Both the position numbers and the translations under genes were made by a program. The notes beneath the pieces were generated by a model that was given only the letters and a program-made list of their open reading frames with translations, made no database searches and was not told the DNA's origin. Shown in pieces: positions 36,995 through 48,668 of a DNA stretch of 64,000 nucleotides (its first letter is position 1; every line of letters begins with the position of its first letter). This stretch comes from Caenorhabditis elegans (taxonomy: Eukaryota; Nematoda; Chromadorea; Rhabditida; Rhabditidae). The stretch is from contig NC_003283.11 of NCBI RefSeq assembly GCF_000002985.6, positions 186,001 through 250,000 of the forward strand, written 5' to 3'.

Positions 36995-39900
36995 TTATAT
37001 AACAACCGTTAAATGCGTTTTCGGCACAAAAGAAGTAGTTTTTCTCTCAATTAATAATTCTGTAGGACCATTGAACCATGAAAAAACAAAACTGCGATAT
37101 GATTTATGAACGAATATCACTACAAGAGCCGAGAAAAATCCGTGCATTGATGTGAATAGGAAGAGGATATTTGTTATTGCTGAAAATTAAAAACAAATCA
37201 TTTAAGGTTACCTACGCCTGCCTTGTACCTACACACGTTTTCGCATAACAATATTGAAAATAAGGAATGCGTTAACCTACTCCTTGCGCCAGGCACGTGA
37301 AAAACATGAGATAGGTTTGTTTGTTTTTGTTTGTTTGTTTATTCGAAACTTGATAAATAGTAGCAAAATGTAATACATAGAAGATCAACGGGGAAAATCG
37401 AATAACACATAAAATAAGAGAGACCCGTCAGAGTCCATCTTAAGTATGAAAAGTAAATACTATTTGACAGAAGAGGATAAATCATCGAGAAATTTAAAAG
37501 AATGAGATTTGTTGGTTTATGAGGTTCATAAGCTGGGAGGGGGAAAGGAATGTTGATACATTGTGAACTATACTGTTCCAAAGGGGAACGACAATAGAGA
37601 AGAAACCTTTGGACTTTGGATTGACTAGAGAAAGGAGCATCGGCCGACGTTGAGATCTGACATGCAAAATGAATCTTTTTGAATCTGGGAAATGTACAGC
37701 GCTTGTTATAATTTTATACAAGAGATTAAACTGTGATTTTAAGCGTGTTGAGCGGGCTGTGGCCATGTTGAGAATGCTTAGGCGGTTTTTATATGAAAGC
37801 GAATAAACTATTGAGGTGTTTCTATGTGATGTTTCCGATACTTTGTATTGTATATTGTTACGTTGTAGTATTATTCTTGAGTAGTATTTGAGAGCGGATT
37901 CTAATGCACCTGACAGTTTTGAATGAGGGGGAGGGGAGTAAATGTGGGACCCATAGTCAAGAATTGGTGAGACATACGTTTTAAACAGGTTCACATAGAA
38001 TTTAATGGAGCCAGAGGGGAAGGATTTTAAGATCTGTTTTGCTCTTAGAAGTGCCAGGGAGGAGGTTCTATTGATATGGGATTTGAACGACAATTTATCG
38101 TCAGTTATGAGGTACTCAAGTGAGCTAGGCATGTAGGTCAAGAAACAACTAGCGGTATGCTAGTGGGCATGCGTGTGTTATGTTTGTAGGCAGGCACATG
38201 GCAGTCATTTAGGCAGGTATGTACCATGGCAGCATGGGGTAGGTCTATAGATAGGCATAAGCTAGGCAGGTAGGTCTAAGGTAGGCAATCAGGCAGAAAA
38301 AGTGAACAAGTAAGAATGCAAGCGATAGGCACGTTGGAAGGCATAAAGTAGGCGATTAGGCAGGCGTGAATTAACTTTGTGGAAAGATGAGGTAGATGGT
38401 GATGAGATAGGTAAACAGGTATAAGGTAGGCGCGGCGACAAGGACGTGAAAGAAAAACATTTGAAAACTGGTGAAAGGCAAAAAATTCGGCCTAGTTGAA
38501 GCCTGCCACCTAGAAGCATTATTTCAGGTAAAGTTTAAATCAAATTTTTTTTAAACTTTGAACAAACCTTGATTATAATAATTAAAAACCCGCGAGAACA
38601 CTGAAAATATCACAATTGGCAACAAGAGAATCGAGTGAACGAACATTTTGAAAATAATTTTTCGAAAAAATGAGACCTGCATCTGTCGCGTTTTTTTTGA
38701 CGCGAATCCAGCGGAAGCGAAGTATAGATAATAAGAGCAGCATGAGATGAAAAATGCAATCTGAGTGATTTCAGATGAAATACAAAATATAATCAATAGT
38801 CCTGCGCGCTTTATATGCGCTTCTTCATTCATAAATACCAATACGTGGGAGCTGTCTTTGAAAAACTCCTCAGTTGGGCAGGGAATCGTTTTCAAAAGTT
38901 CAAATCTTGCGGCTTCTTGGTCTGCGGGAGAATATAGAAAAATTATGGATAACATGATAACGAGGAAAATGAAACGATACAAATAATATACCACTTTGAC
39001 TTTTCCATGTACTCGAAATCGGTTTGCAGGGATGGAATTATGCCGGTTTTCTAATAACACGGTCATTGAGAGAACCATCACTGCAAATTTGATATTTTGT
39101 TGTAAAAAAATCGGAAACTCGGCAAATTGCCGGAATTGAAATTTCTGGCAAATCGGCAAATCGGCGAATTGTCGGAATTGAAACTTTCGGCCAGTCCGCA
39201 AACCCGCAAATTGTCGATTTGCCGATTTCGCCAAAAATTGTCGGCAAATTGTGATTTTGCACTTTTTTTTGTTGGAAATTTCAGATTTTGAATTTCAGTC
39301 GGCAAAAATGTACGCATCCTATGAATGTTCCCACATCTATTTTGGAAAATACGCAAATTTTATGAAATTATTTGAAGAAAACGGGAAAAAATTTCAAAAA
39401 TGCACTGTTCAAGTGTTTCCGTCCTATAAAATACCCCTCTAAAAATTTCCGGCAAATATGATATCCGCCAAATCGGCAAATCGGCAGTTTGCAGATTTGG
39501 AAGGGTTTCCGATTTTTTTTTCGGTTCTTCAGTTTTCCGGTTTTTCCGGTTTTGCTCAAAAAAAAACCGAAAAAACAAAAAATTTTTCGGGGGCAAAATT
39601 ATTTTGATTTTTCGGTTTTTTCGGTTCCTTTTTAATTCTGAAACCACTTCAAAATCTGTATTTTTCATTCAGAATGCAATATTTTCTATTAAGGATTTAC
39701 CCCTTAATTCATACAAACAACAGAAATTGCACTTTTTGAGCAAATTTGATCCAAAACTTTTTTCCAATTTTTTAGTTTTTTTTTTTCGGAAAAACCGACT
39801 GGTAAAAGTTGTGACTACACAAGCTTCCCCCGATCTCGCTTCTTTTTACATGTCGATTTGAAATTTATGTGCTTCTTTTGCTTAATTTAGTATTCAATTT

Positions 39901-40947
39901 AAAAATACAATAAAGAAAAAAGTTTCCATCATCTAAAAATCTTCGAAACATTTTTGCCGCATACCCCTGGTCTGGTGTTTGCCGGTTTTCTTACAACAAA
40001 TTGACTTCTAAACACTCTCGGCAAATCTCTCGTCCTGGAGCGATTTGCGGAGCTTTTGTAGAATTTCACAATCCACTTACCACAAGCATTTGCAATTCCT
40101 AACCAAAGTTGTACAAATAAAGAAACACCAAAATATTGCAATAAACCAACTGCGAATCCGGAGAGAGTTGGTACAAAAATGTAGGGAGTTACAAGTAAAC
40201 TTAGTAAGATGTCCAACGAACAGGACCTGAAAACCTATTGTTAGGTAGAATAGAGTAAATGTGGATTCTGCTTTTGAATATTTGAATTACCCTCAAATTT
40301 AGAAACAAAAAAAAGAAAAATAGGAAATATGCTATTTTACAATTTCAGAAGTTCTTTGTTTCAAATTTCTTGATTTTGTTTATGGTGGGGTTTTTTTCTT
40401 CCTTCTTAATTTTTCGTGTTTTGTGGCGTTTCTGAATGAACTGTCGAACAGTCTTGAACGGAAATGCAATAATATTATCCAAATTAACGATGTAAATTGG
40501 TTGAAAAATAAAATAAAAGTACGATAAATGAGGAAAGTTAATTTTAACATCAGATTTTCAGCAGTTTGAGGCCCCGAGAGGATGTTAAAAACAATTTTTC
40601 TGTAATTTTTTTATACATTTCAGAGAAATATAAATGTTAGTTCATTAGTTGAATCTATTACTGGAAACTATTTTAATAATATTAATATTTTTAACTGAAT
40701 TTTTGTTGTTTTTATTCATGTTCATACTAACTCACCAAAAGTGTAGATTAATTAATGGCCATTTATAGTATAACATATTTTTTGGGGTCTTGTAGAAAAT
40801 ACAATATCCCCCAAGTATATAAATTGGTATAGCAACAACTCCACTAACATGCGAAGAATGGGCGATTCCCTGCCAGGAGCACATAAAACTATCACATTTT
40901 GAGCATTCCGTGTAGTTTGTTTCATAATATTCAAGTAATAACGACAT
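36995..40947 (-). CDS. Serpentine receptor class H (srh) candidate chemoreceptor C, 351 aa
   Basis: Minus-strand exons 40947-40736, 40226-40081, 39080-38568, 37179-36995 (1056 nt), with the 212/146/513-nt pattern of the other two srh genes. Motifs: NYTECSKC, CPTEEFF, YYNQ, and HKSYR in place of the usual PYR. It lies tail-to-tail with receptor B, 218 bp between stops, so an inverted duplication is likely. Intron 3 (37180-38567) carries a LINE fragment and a TAGGCA-type repeat tract; intron 2 carries a GCCGG-rich composite repeat. All splice sites look canonical, so the transposon need not inactivate the gene. Ligand unknown. Confidence 0.86.
37313..38141 (-). mobile_element. 5'-truncated non-LTR (LINE) retrotransposon, reverse-transcriptase C-terminal fragment
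   Basis: A 215-codon open frame (38141-37494) resembles the end of CR1/Jockey-type ORF2 proteins: ITDDKLSFKSHI, then FKTYVSPILDYGS and QRRPMLLSLVNPKSKGFF. The 3' UTR ends in a TTTGTTTG-type repeat on the + strand (37313-37343), typical of a LINE tail. The endonuclease and RT core are missing, so it is a dead 5'-truncated insertion. It lies in intron 3 of srh gene C in the same orientation as the gene. Confidence 0.8.
38150..38440. repeat. TAGGCA/GTAGG simple-repeat tract in srh C intron 3
   Basis: Irregular repeats of GTAGGCAGG and TAGGCA abut the truncated 5' end of the LINE. Similar words occur at about 44690-44740, 51000-51060, 53730-53775 and 63330-63410. Confidence 0.7.
39100..39500. 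repeat. GCCGG/TTTGCCGA composite repeat, srh C intron 2
   Basis: Arms of GGCAAATTGCCGG type lie around a core with ACGCATCCTATGAATGTTCC, closely matching the core of the copy in ARID4 intron 8. Confidence 0.75.
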
Positions 40948-42930
40948 GATAAGGTGGTAGATTAATAAAAAATGAAAAGAATGAAAGTGATTCGATCAAC
41001 GAGTTACTAGAAGACTGAAAAGCAGGTGCAAAAATCATCATTTAGTGGTTCAGGCTACTGGGAGAACGAAAAAATAATTAGAAAGCTTTGAAATCGGATG
41101 TTTGATCTTCGTGTTGAAAATAAAACTTTCATTCGAATTTGATGGTGGAGTACCGAAATCTGGAAAATATTTTTTAATTTTTAATTAACTCCAAATTTTT
41201 CCCTTGATTCCGAATGTCTATATGAAAAAAATCAAACAATTTTTCCTGATTTTATATTTCACCTTGAAATCGCGAATTTTATTTGTGCCCAAATCGTTCT
41301 TTTCAAATGCGCGCCTGCTTCGTGTCGATTTACGGGAACTCTCCATTTTTAATTTTTAAAAATTTTTTTTCGAGCTTTTTTCAGTTTTTCAGCGTGTTTC
41401 CTTCATTTACGTCGGTTTTTTTGAGAAATGTTTTGTGTCAGTTTAACCTAAAACTCCTCGCAAATTGAAAAAAAAATCAACACCTAATTTTCCCAAAATC
41501 CAACAAAAGTCCGTGTCCATCAAGATCTGACCTGAAAATAAAAAATTAAGAAAAAAAATTCTCATGCAAAAACTCACAAAATTGAGTGATCTTACTGAAT
41601 TAAATATTTATAAAAATTCTAAACATACAGGTGAAAGGGGATAAAATAAGGGAAAAAACATTTGTGTTGTTTGTCGAACAATATAAGGGCTCAAAGTTCA
41701 GAATAAAATCATTTTTTTTTTGCTTCGGTAAGTTTAAGTTTTGACCATATGAAGAAATTAATTCTACAGTATCATAAATCACTATAGGATACTGTAGAAT
41801 TACTGTATGATTCAGGAGAGGTAATGCAAGAAGCTATAGAATTACAGTAGGGTTACAGTAGTTTTAGAAAATAGAGTTATTTGTTATAGACGAGGTCGAG
41901 GTACTGTAGGATACTTTTGGGTTACTGTAGTGGTGCTGAGATTTCAAAAACTGGGAAAATGTTTGAAATAAATTTTTTTGTAAATTGCTAAATTGTGGAT
42001 CGAAATTCTTAAAAACTCAGGAATATCAGGTATCAGGTAGGAATCAAGCTTGGGCAAATGAGCATATAAATTTATGTTTTGAAAATTTATTCTCTTTTTT
42101 GTGCAATTCAAAAATTTTGCAAATTTCAATAGTATATTATTTATTTTCAATTTTAATTTAAAAAAAACACATTTCAAATAAGCGGCTATGACAAAATGAA
42201 ATAAACATTTTCTTACTCCAAATTTTTTTCGGTGGGCTCATCGGTGTTCGTTAGGCCTCAAAAAAAATCTGAAATTAAAAAAAGAAGGAATTTCCTTTGT
42301 AAACCCCTGTAAACCAGTAATTTTTTTGCAAAATTTTGAAATTTTGTAGTAATCGAGCTTTTTTTTAAATTTCATGCCTTCAATGGTGTTTCAAAATTTC
42401 TTATCGTAATATATTAGGCTTCTTGAAGGTAAAAAATTATAACTTTAAAAAATTCGGTTTTTTTCGGAACTTTAATTTTTTTTCAGAAATAACTCTTTTA
42501 GCAAAACATTAAATGCTAAAAAAAACTCCAAATTGCAAAACTGGAACAATTTTGGAAAATTGAAAAAATTGATATTATTTGGTTGGTTAAAATTATGTAC
42601 TAGAAGGCATAAAATAAAATTTTAGAGAAATTATTGACACAACCGGAATAAATTAAAAATTATGGTTTTTGCGCCATATTTTTTTTCTGTTGTTTAATCA
42701 GAAAATTAAATAGTTTTTTTTTCAAAATAAAAAATGTTTCAATTCTGAAAAAGCAGATACAATTTTTGAAAATTTGAATAATGTTTTTTAAACATTTTTT
42801 AATAGAAATTTCATTGATTTTATCAATTTCTATATGTCCTTAAAATACGAAAATTTCTAAATTCTGACAACTTTTTAAAATGCTTTTTTTTTTTTAATTT
42901 TTTGATTTCCCCATTAAACTTGACCCATCA
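40948..42930. other. Intergenic between srh C and kinase A
   Basis: AT-rich, with a short ACTGTAGGGTTACTGTAG tract at about 41790-41940. No gene, RNA or mobile element is supported. Confidence 0.5.
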
Positions 42931-45396
42931 CTATGCAGAAAGGGTTCTCCTTTTCATTTTTTTGCTTTTTGAGCTGTAATCGAAGACATTACGGGATTCA
43001 ATAGTCTGCTCAATTTTCCGTTTTCTGCTGGATTTGGCTTCGGAGTTGCAACTGGTTGATGAAGCGGAAGTGCTGAAAGCTAGAAACTATCTAAAAAATT
43101 TTACTATCTGAAATTTTTTACTTATACACTTTCTAAGGGGAAACATCGATTTTTAAATTTTAAATTATAAAATTTGAATTATTTTAAAAAATCGTATTGA
43201 AATAAATTTTAAATAAATAAATAGTTTTCGGTCCGATTTCTTCCACCAAAGTTCCCGCCAAAATAAGCATAACTAGCTTTTTATATTTACTTTTTGATTT
43301 TCAAATATCTGTCAAAAAATTGAAAAATCCCAACATTTCCAAACTGCTAGAAATTTTAATTTTCAACAAAAAATTCAAACTCACATTTCAACAGTTTCCT
43401 CATCACCAAACTGAAACCAGTGGTCCTGTTCAATGAGCTCAATTGGCGCTCGATGTGTTGGGTTGTGAGCAAGAATTGAGCAAAGAAGTGTGATTACACG
43501 AGCACCAAGATCAGACCACGCATCTCTTTCGGTGCATTCGTCATTGAACCAGCGAGTGTAGGAGGCATCGGATCTGGAGAACAATTATTGAATTTTATTG
43601 AAAATTTCCGAGAAAATTGAACTGCATTGATTTAATTTGAGAAATTTGAAAAATCCAAGCAAATTTAAAATTCAAAATTAAAATTGAAAAGTACTGTGTT
43701 TTAAAGCTAAAATTTTCAAAAAATTAAAAATTCAATTTTCGGCGAAAATTTGAAAAATAAATGAAATTGAAATTTGAATTTCCCTCTAAAAACCTTAATT
43801 TTCAGGGAAATTGATGTTTCGATATCCCGCCAATTTAAAGACTAATTGAAAACTAATTATCTGGTGTCAAAGTGTTTTATTTCGGCCTGATCTACTTTGA
43901 TCTACAAAAAATGTGGGAGAAGAGATGCAGCGTTCTCAACTGATTTCGCATGGTTAGGAACGTGCTGACATCACATATTTTTCAGCAAAAAATCCCGCAT
44001 TTTTCGTAGATCAAACAGCGATGGGACAGTCTGACACTATTTACATCAAAATTGAAACTTTAAAACTGTGCCAAAATTGTTTGAAAAATTGAAAATTCAA
44101 TTTTCCACCAAATTTTTTAGAAAAAAAATCTTTCAAAAAAATAACTTCCAAATGTTCGAAAAATGGTTTTCAAAAAATATATAGAAAAATAAAAATTCAG
44201 TATTCTTTTTTTAAAAGAAAAGTGTGAAAAATAATTTTCCCATAAATTTCTTGCCTTAAAATAAAATCCAAACTCACTTGCACGCCTTTTTCCATGGGCT
44301 ATGCCCAGTCAACATATTAATGAGCACAACTCCAGCTGACCAAATGTCTACGGGCGGTCCACGGTATTGATTTCCAACCAAAACTTCAGGTGCAGCGTAT
44401 TGAGGTGTCCCACATCGGGTGTCCATAAGCGATTCTTCTCCTTTGATAATATGCAAGGTTCCAAGTCCAAAGTCGGTGATTTTCAAAACTCCTGAAAAAA
44501 TACCATGCTACATCAAAATTTTGAATATGTCTCAAATTTTAGGTTTTAGAGAGTTTTCCGAAACAAAAATCAATTTTTTCAATTAACCAATATATGGGCG
44601 GAATCTATTTTGGGATATTTTCTACAGGATTTTAACGTTTTAATTTGTACTTATGATGTTTTTTTTCTGCTTCCTGCTTCTATGCCTGCCTATGCTGCCT
44701 TATGCTTATATGCCTGCCTATGCTGCCGTAGTATCCAGGAAGACAGGTTCAAAAATAAACCAAGAAAGGGGCTGTGTCTATTTTAAGAAAAAAATTTCGA
44801 AGGATTAATTTTCAAAAACAGGAAAATTTTGAAAATAGGCTCCGCTCAATTCTTGGCTGTTTTTTCAAGTTTTCGAATTGAAATTTCTGTTTATCCGCCA
44901 GTAGCGGGAAATTTGAAAAAAACTAACCAGCTTTAGTAAGCATCAAATTTTCGGGCTTGATGTCCCGATGGGTCACACCTTTTGAGTGAATGTACCTGAG
45001 CCCAGCGATGAGTTGCTTGAAATATCCATGGGCTTGGCTTGAAGTAAGCCTGTATTCTGACGAGATTTTATCAAAAAGATCTCCACCATCAGCGTACTCC
45101 ATAATTAAAAAATAATGTTCTGGCATCGTCCGAATCGACAAAAACCGGATCACATTTTCATGGCCTGGCGCGGAAAGTCGCTTTGTTAAGATGTACTCTT
45201 TTTTGACATTCAGCGTGATTTGCTCCACGTGTTCTCCGGATGCTTCGATCTCTTTCATTGCCACCGCTTCTCCTGGGAGTGACTCTAGCTCAATGAGCAG
45301 AACTTTGCCGAATGTTCCTTTTCCAAGAAGTCCCAGAACTTGGTACTTTTCGGTGGAAGCAGGTGGGGTAGTGGTAGTGGATTCTGTGGCAGACAT
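42931..45396 (-). CDS. CHK1-like Ser/Thr protein kinase A, 337 aa
   Basis: Exons 45396-44928, 44491-44278, 43573-43385, 43072-42931 (1014 nt). The catalytic set is complete: GKGTFG loop (aa 25-30), K48 in VAMKEI, HRD at 143-145 with IKPEN, DFG at 163-165 in TDFGLGT, and APE. The sequence [13 protein letters not shown] and the activation segment GTPQYAAPE place it in the CAMKL/CHK1 group, where nematodes have a private expansion. The last exon adds a Ser-rich basic tail (SRKRKIEQ) that could act in nuclear localisation. An in-frame stop at 43381 is avoided if the GTGAGT donor at 43384 is used. An acceptor TTTTCAG ends 6 bases before the ATG. It is the first of five same-strand paralogues. Confidence 0.88.
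43863..44039. repeat. Uninterrupted GATCTACAAAAA palindromic element in kinase A intron 2
   Basis: It carries TGATCTACTTTGATCTACAA, GAGATGCAGCGTTCTCAACT and CGTAGATCAAACAGCGATGG. It corresponds, in reverse orientation, to the outer element at 17483-17782 without the nested insertion. Confidence 0.75.
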
Positions 45397-46929
45397 TGTT
45401 TTCTGAAAATTAGAATTGTGAGAATTTGGATGACATTATACATAGAAAATTTTTAAAAAAAACCGAAACTTTTTGGAATAGGCCTTCTATGTGCATGCCT
45501 TGGTATTTTTGCTAGAGTTGTAGATAAAAAACCTGCTAATAGAAAATGAAGAGGTTCAGTAAAAAAAATAAATGAATTTTCAGAAAACAATTGAGTGAAT
45601 CAATCTTTAATAGCCCTGGATTAGCGATTTTTTGTTTTTTTTTTGTAAAATGCGAAATTTAATTTAATTTTATAATTGAGTTTTCAATTATTTTTGTTGA
45701 AATTAGAAAATGCGTAAAATACTCGATAGGTAAAAGCGTAGGTAAGTAGGCACAAAGTAGGCGCGGCAAAAAAACTCGAAATAAGGGAAATTCTATCGAG
45801 ATTAAGATAAGAAAATAACAAATGTAAACACGGAAGGAAAAAAAAGACCGCTAGGAATACCGCCTAAACTCCGCCTATTTACCTATTTACCCGAGCATTT
45901 GCTCCGCCTCAAACTTGGCAGTTAGCCCACATTACTTGAAAGTGTATCAAAAAACGTACCAAATAAACAAAGTATACTCTAATGGATCTAACCAAGTACA
46001 TACAACTCCACAAGAGGGAGGGGAACTCCTCTAAAACACAATAACATACTGTTCTACCATATATCAATAAATAGGCACTTTTATGGTTCTGGCGTTGTTG
46101 TTGGAATTTATGATATATGGGTACACAAAATAATAATAGAACAGAAGATGTAGTTTTCTCAAAATTGTATTGCTTGTAGAAAAAAGCCCTAAATGACCGA
46201 ATGGAAAAAAACGCTCTATAATTTTTTAAAGATTTTTCACAATTTTCTGTCAAAGTTTCAATAAATTTCCAAATTACCTAAAAATGTGCATATTGGGAAA
46301 CTTCGAGCATTGCCGCAAGCTTGACTCCTGTTTAAGCACAAATAAGGGAACTGAGATATAAGGCTTAGGCTTATGCGTAGGATTAGGCTTAGGCTTAGGA
46401 TGAGGCTTAGGCTCAAGCTTAACCTTAGGCTCAGGCTTAGGCGATAGCCTGAATGAAAATGTTCAAAGAAAAAGTAAAACTGAAAAAAACCCATTAAAAA
46501 ATTTAAAATTCAGTTTTATTTGATACGTTGAGACCAGTGGTGTGCGGCAAATTTGCCGAATTTGCCGAACTTTTCGTTTGCCGAATTTGTCGGGCTCGGC
46601 AAATTTCGATATTTGCCGCACACATCAAAAATTTGACAATACAAATTTGACCAAAACTATTGATTTTTTCCCAAAAAATTTTGTAAAATGGCACAATATT
46701 GAGCCAAGTTGAGACTGTTTTAAATATGGTCTTTGAACAAGTTTGACAATTTTTTCAGATTTTTTTTCTAATTTTTAACAGTTTCCCCAACACTTGAATT
46801 TTTCGCGAATTTTTGGATTTTTTTTTATTAGAAGAAATTTCAATCAAAATGGTTAAAATTCAAGAAAAAAAGTCAGTTTTAGATTTCCAAATATGTTTTC
46901 CTTGTAGATTATTGAGCTTTGTTGTGCAA
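45397..46929. other. Intergenic between kinases A and B
   Basis: Holds the kinase A 5' flank, the telomere-like tract at 46355-46447 and a short GCCGAATTTGCCG repeat fragment at 46540-46625. No coding region is supported. Confidence 0.5.
46355..46447. repeat. Interstitial telomere-like repeat (TTAGGC)n
   Basis: Degenerate TTAGGC/TTAGGA units (for example GGCTTAGGCTTAGGATGAGG) between kinases A and B. TTAGGC is the C. elegans telomere repeat. Confidence 0.8.
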
Positions 46930-48668
46930 CTAAGAAGACATGGTTCTTTTCCTGAAAATAAAAATGAAAATATTTAGAAAGTGAAGCTTTCGGCTCTTTT
47001 TTGATTCAATTTTTGATGCATTTTCTTGATACAGTAAAAATTTAAAATGAATCAATTTAAACTTACACTGGAATGTAGCATGATCTTGCACTAGGCTTTT
47101 GACTTGCGATCCTTTTTGCGTAGTCAAATGTGAACCATGGATCCGCCTCGATTTGCTCAATACTAACTCTCTCACTGACATTGACGCAAAGAATTTTGCG
47201 GAGGAGTGCAAGAGCCCGGTCGGAAATGTCATTCCATAAGTTGTCCGTTCGGAACTTTTTGTCGATCCAGGCGGCGTAGTCGACGTCTTTTCTGAAATTC
47301 AAAACTATGAATGAAAACCGAGAAAACAGCCGTAGAAACCTCAAAAATTATAATTTTTATAGCGCAAAGTGCAAAATGCCGGTCTGCCGATTTGCCGAAA
47401 ATTTTAAAGTCCTGCAAATTGCCGGTGTCCCGATTTGATGGAAATTTTAAATTCCTGCAAATTGCCGGTTTGCTGATTTGATGGAAATTTTCATTTCCGG
47501 CCATCTGCCGGTTTGCCGATTTGCCGGAAATTTGAAATTCCTGCAAATTGCCGGTTTGCCAATATGCTGATTTGCCGAGCATAAATTTGACGTAAGTGGG
47601 ATTTTTAAGACGGAAAAACTTAAATTGTGCCTTTTTGAAAAATATTCCAATATTTTTTATAAAGATATTTTCATAGAATTTGCTTAATTTTCAAAATAAA
47701 TGCAGGAACATTCATAGGATGCATACAGTTTTGCCGATTGAAATTTCCAAAAAGTGCAAAAACGCATTTTGCCGAAGATTTTCGGAAATTGCCGCTTTTC
47801 CTGCTGATCGGAAATTTGTCGGGTTGCCGATTTGCCAAAAATTTTCAATTCCGACAATTTGTCGGTTTGCCGATTTGCCGGAAATTTCAATTCCGGCAGT
47901 TTGCTAATTTGCCGGAAAAATTGTTTGCGGCCTACCCCTGAAGTATAAACAAGCTTACCTGTGCGCACAATCCCACGGAAGCCCTGCAGTGAGCATCGCC
48001 ATCAAAATAACTCCTGAAGACCAAACATCGGTTGGTGGGCCGCGATGCCCTTGTTTAGAGTATACTTCTGGAGCCGCATACGGAGGGGATCCACAGTTAT
48101 CCACGAGCATGAGCTCCTCTCCGTCAACCATGTATTCGGTGGCTAATCCAAAATCCGCAATTTTCAACGTGTCTGGCACAAGATTTGATTTTGATTTCAT
48201 CAAAAGAAGATTCTCAAGCTTAATGTCTCGATGCACAATTTCATGCTCATGGATGAATTTGAGCCCCGAAATTAGCTGCTTAAAAAAGCATTGTGCATTT
48301 TCTGAATACTGTTCACCTTCGGTTTCAAGCTTTTTGAACAGGTCACCTCCATCTGCATACTCCTTCAGCAGGGTGTAGCAATCTGAGCCCTTGCGCATTT
48401 CCATCATAGAGATTACGTTCCTATGACCACCGATCTTTGACAGGCCTTTGTGAATTGCGAACTCAGTTTTGATGTGCTCCACAAAGCGTTCCGACTGACC
48501 AGCAGTTGAGATTTGTTTGACCGCGATTTTGACGTCGGGGTTTTTGGAGCTTTCGTACAAAGAGACTTGTCCATAGGTACCTTCACTGAGGAAACGGACC
48601 ACGTTGTAGATGGGTTTTTCTGTGGTGGCAGAGGCAGGGGAAGTAGTGCTTTGAGCGATTCCGGCCAT
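46930..48668 (-). CDS. CHK1-like Ser/Thr protein kinase B, 318 aa
   Basis: Exons 48668-47959, 47291-47067, and a 22-nt last exon 46951-46930. Without that splice, the protein stops at the TAA 47065-47063. K51 (IAVKQI), HRDIKLEN, ADFGLAT and AAPEV are present. The glycine loop reads SEGTYG, with Ser28 at the usual first Gly. The intron that splits kinases A, D and E just before the DFG motif is absent; instead a short linker (SKSNLVPDT) is read through, as in kinase C. HRDIKLEN (Leu, not Pro) is also shared only with C, so B and C are sisters. A TTTCAG acceptor precedes the ATG by four bases. Intron 1 carries a GCCGG-rich repeat. Confidence 0.86.
47370..47935. repeat. GCCGG/TTTGCCGA composite repeat, kinase B intron 1
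   Basis: Dense CCGGTTTGCCGATTTGCCGG motifs are arranged on both sides of a core with ACATTCATAGGATGCATAC. Small open frames here are repeat-derived. Confidence 0.75.
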
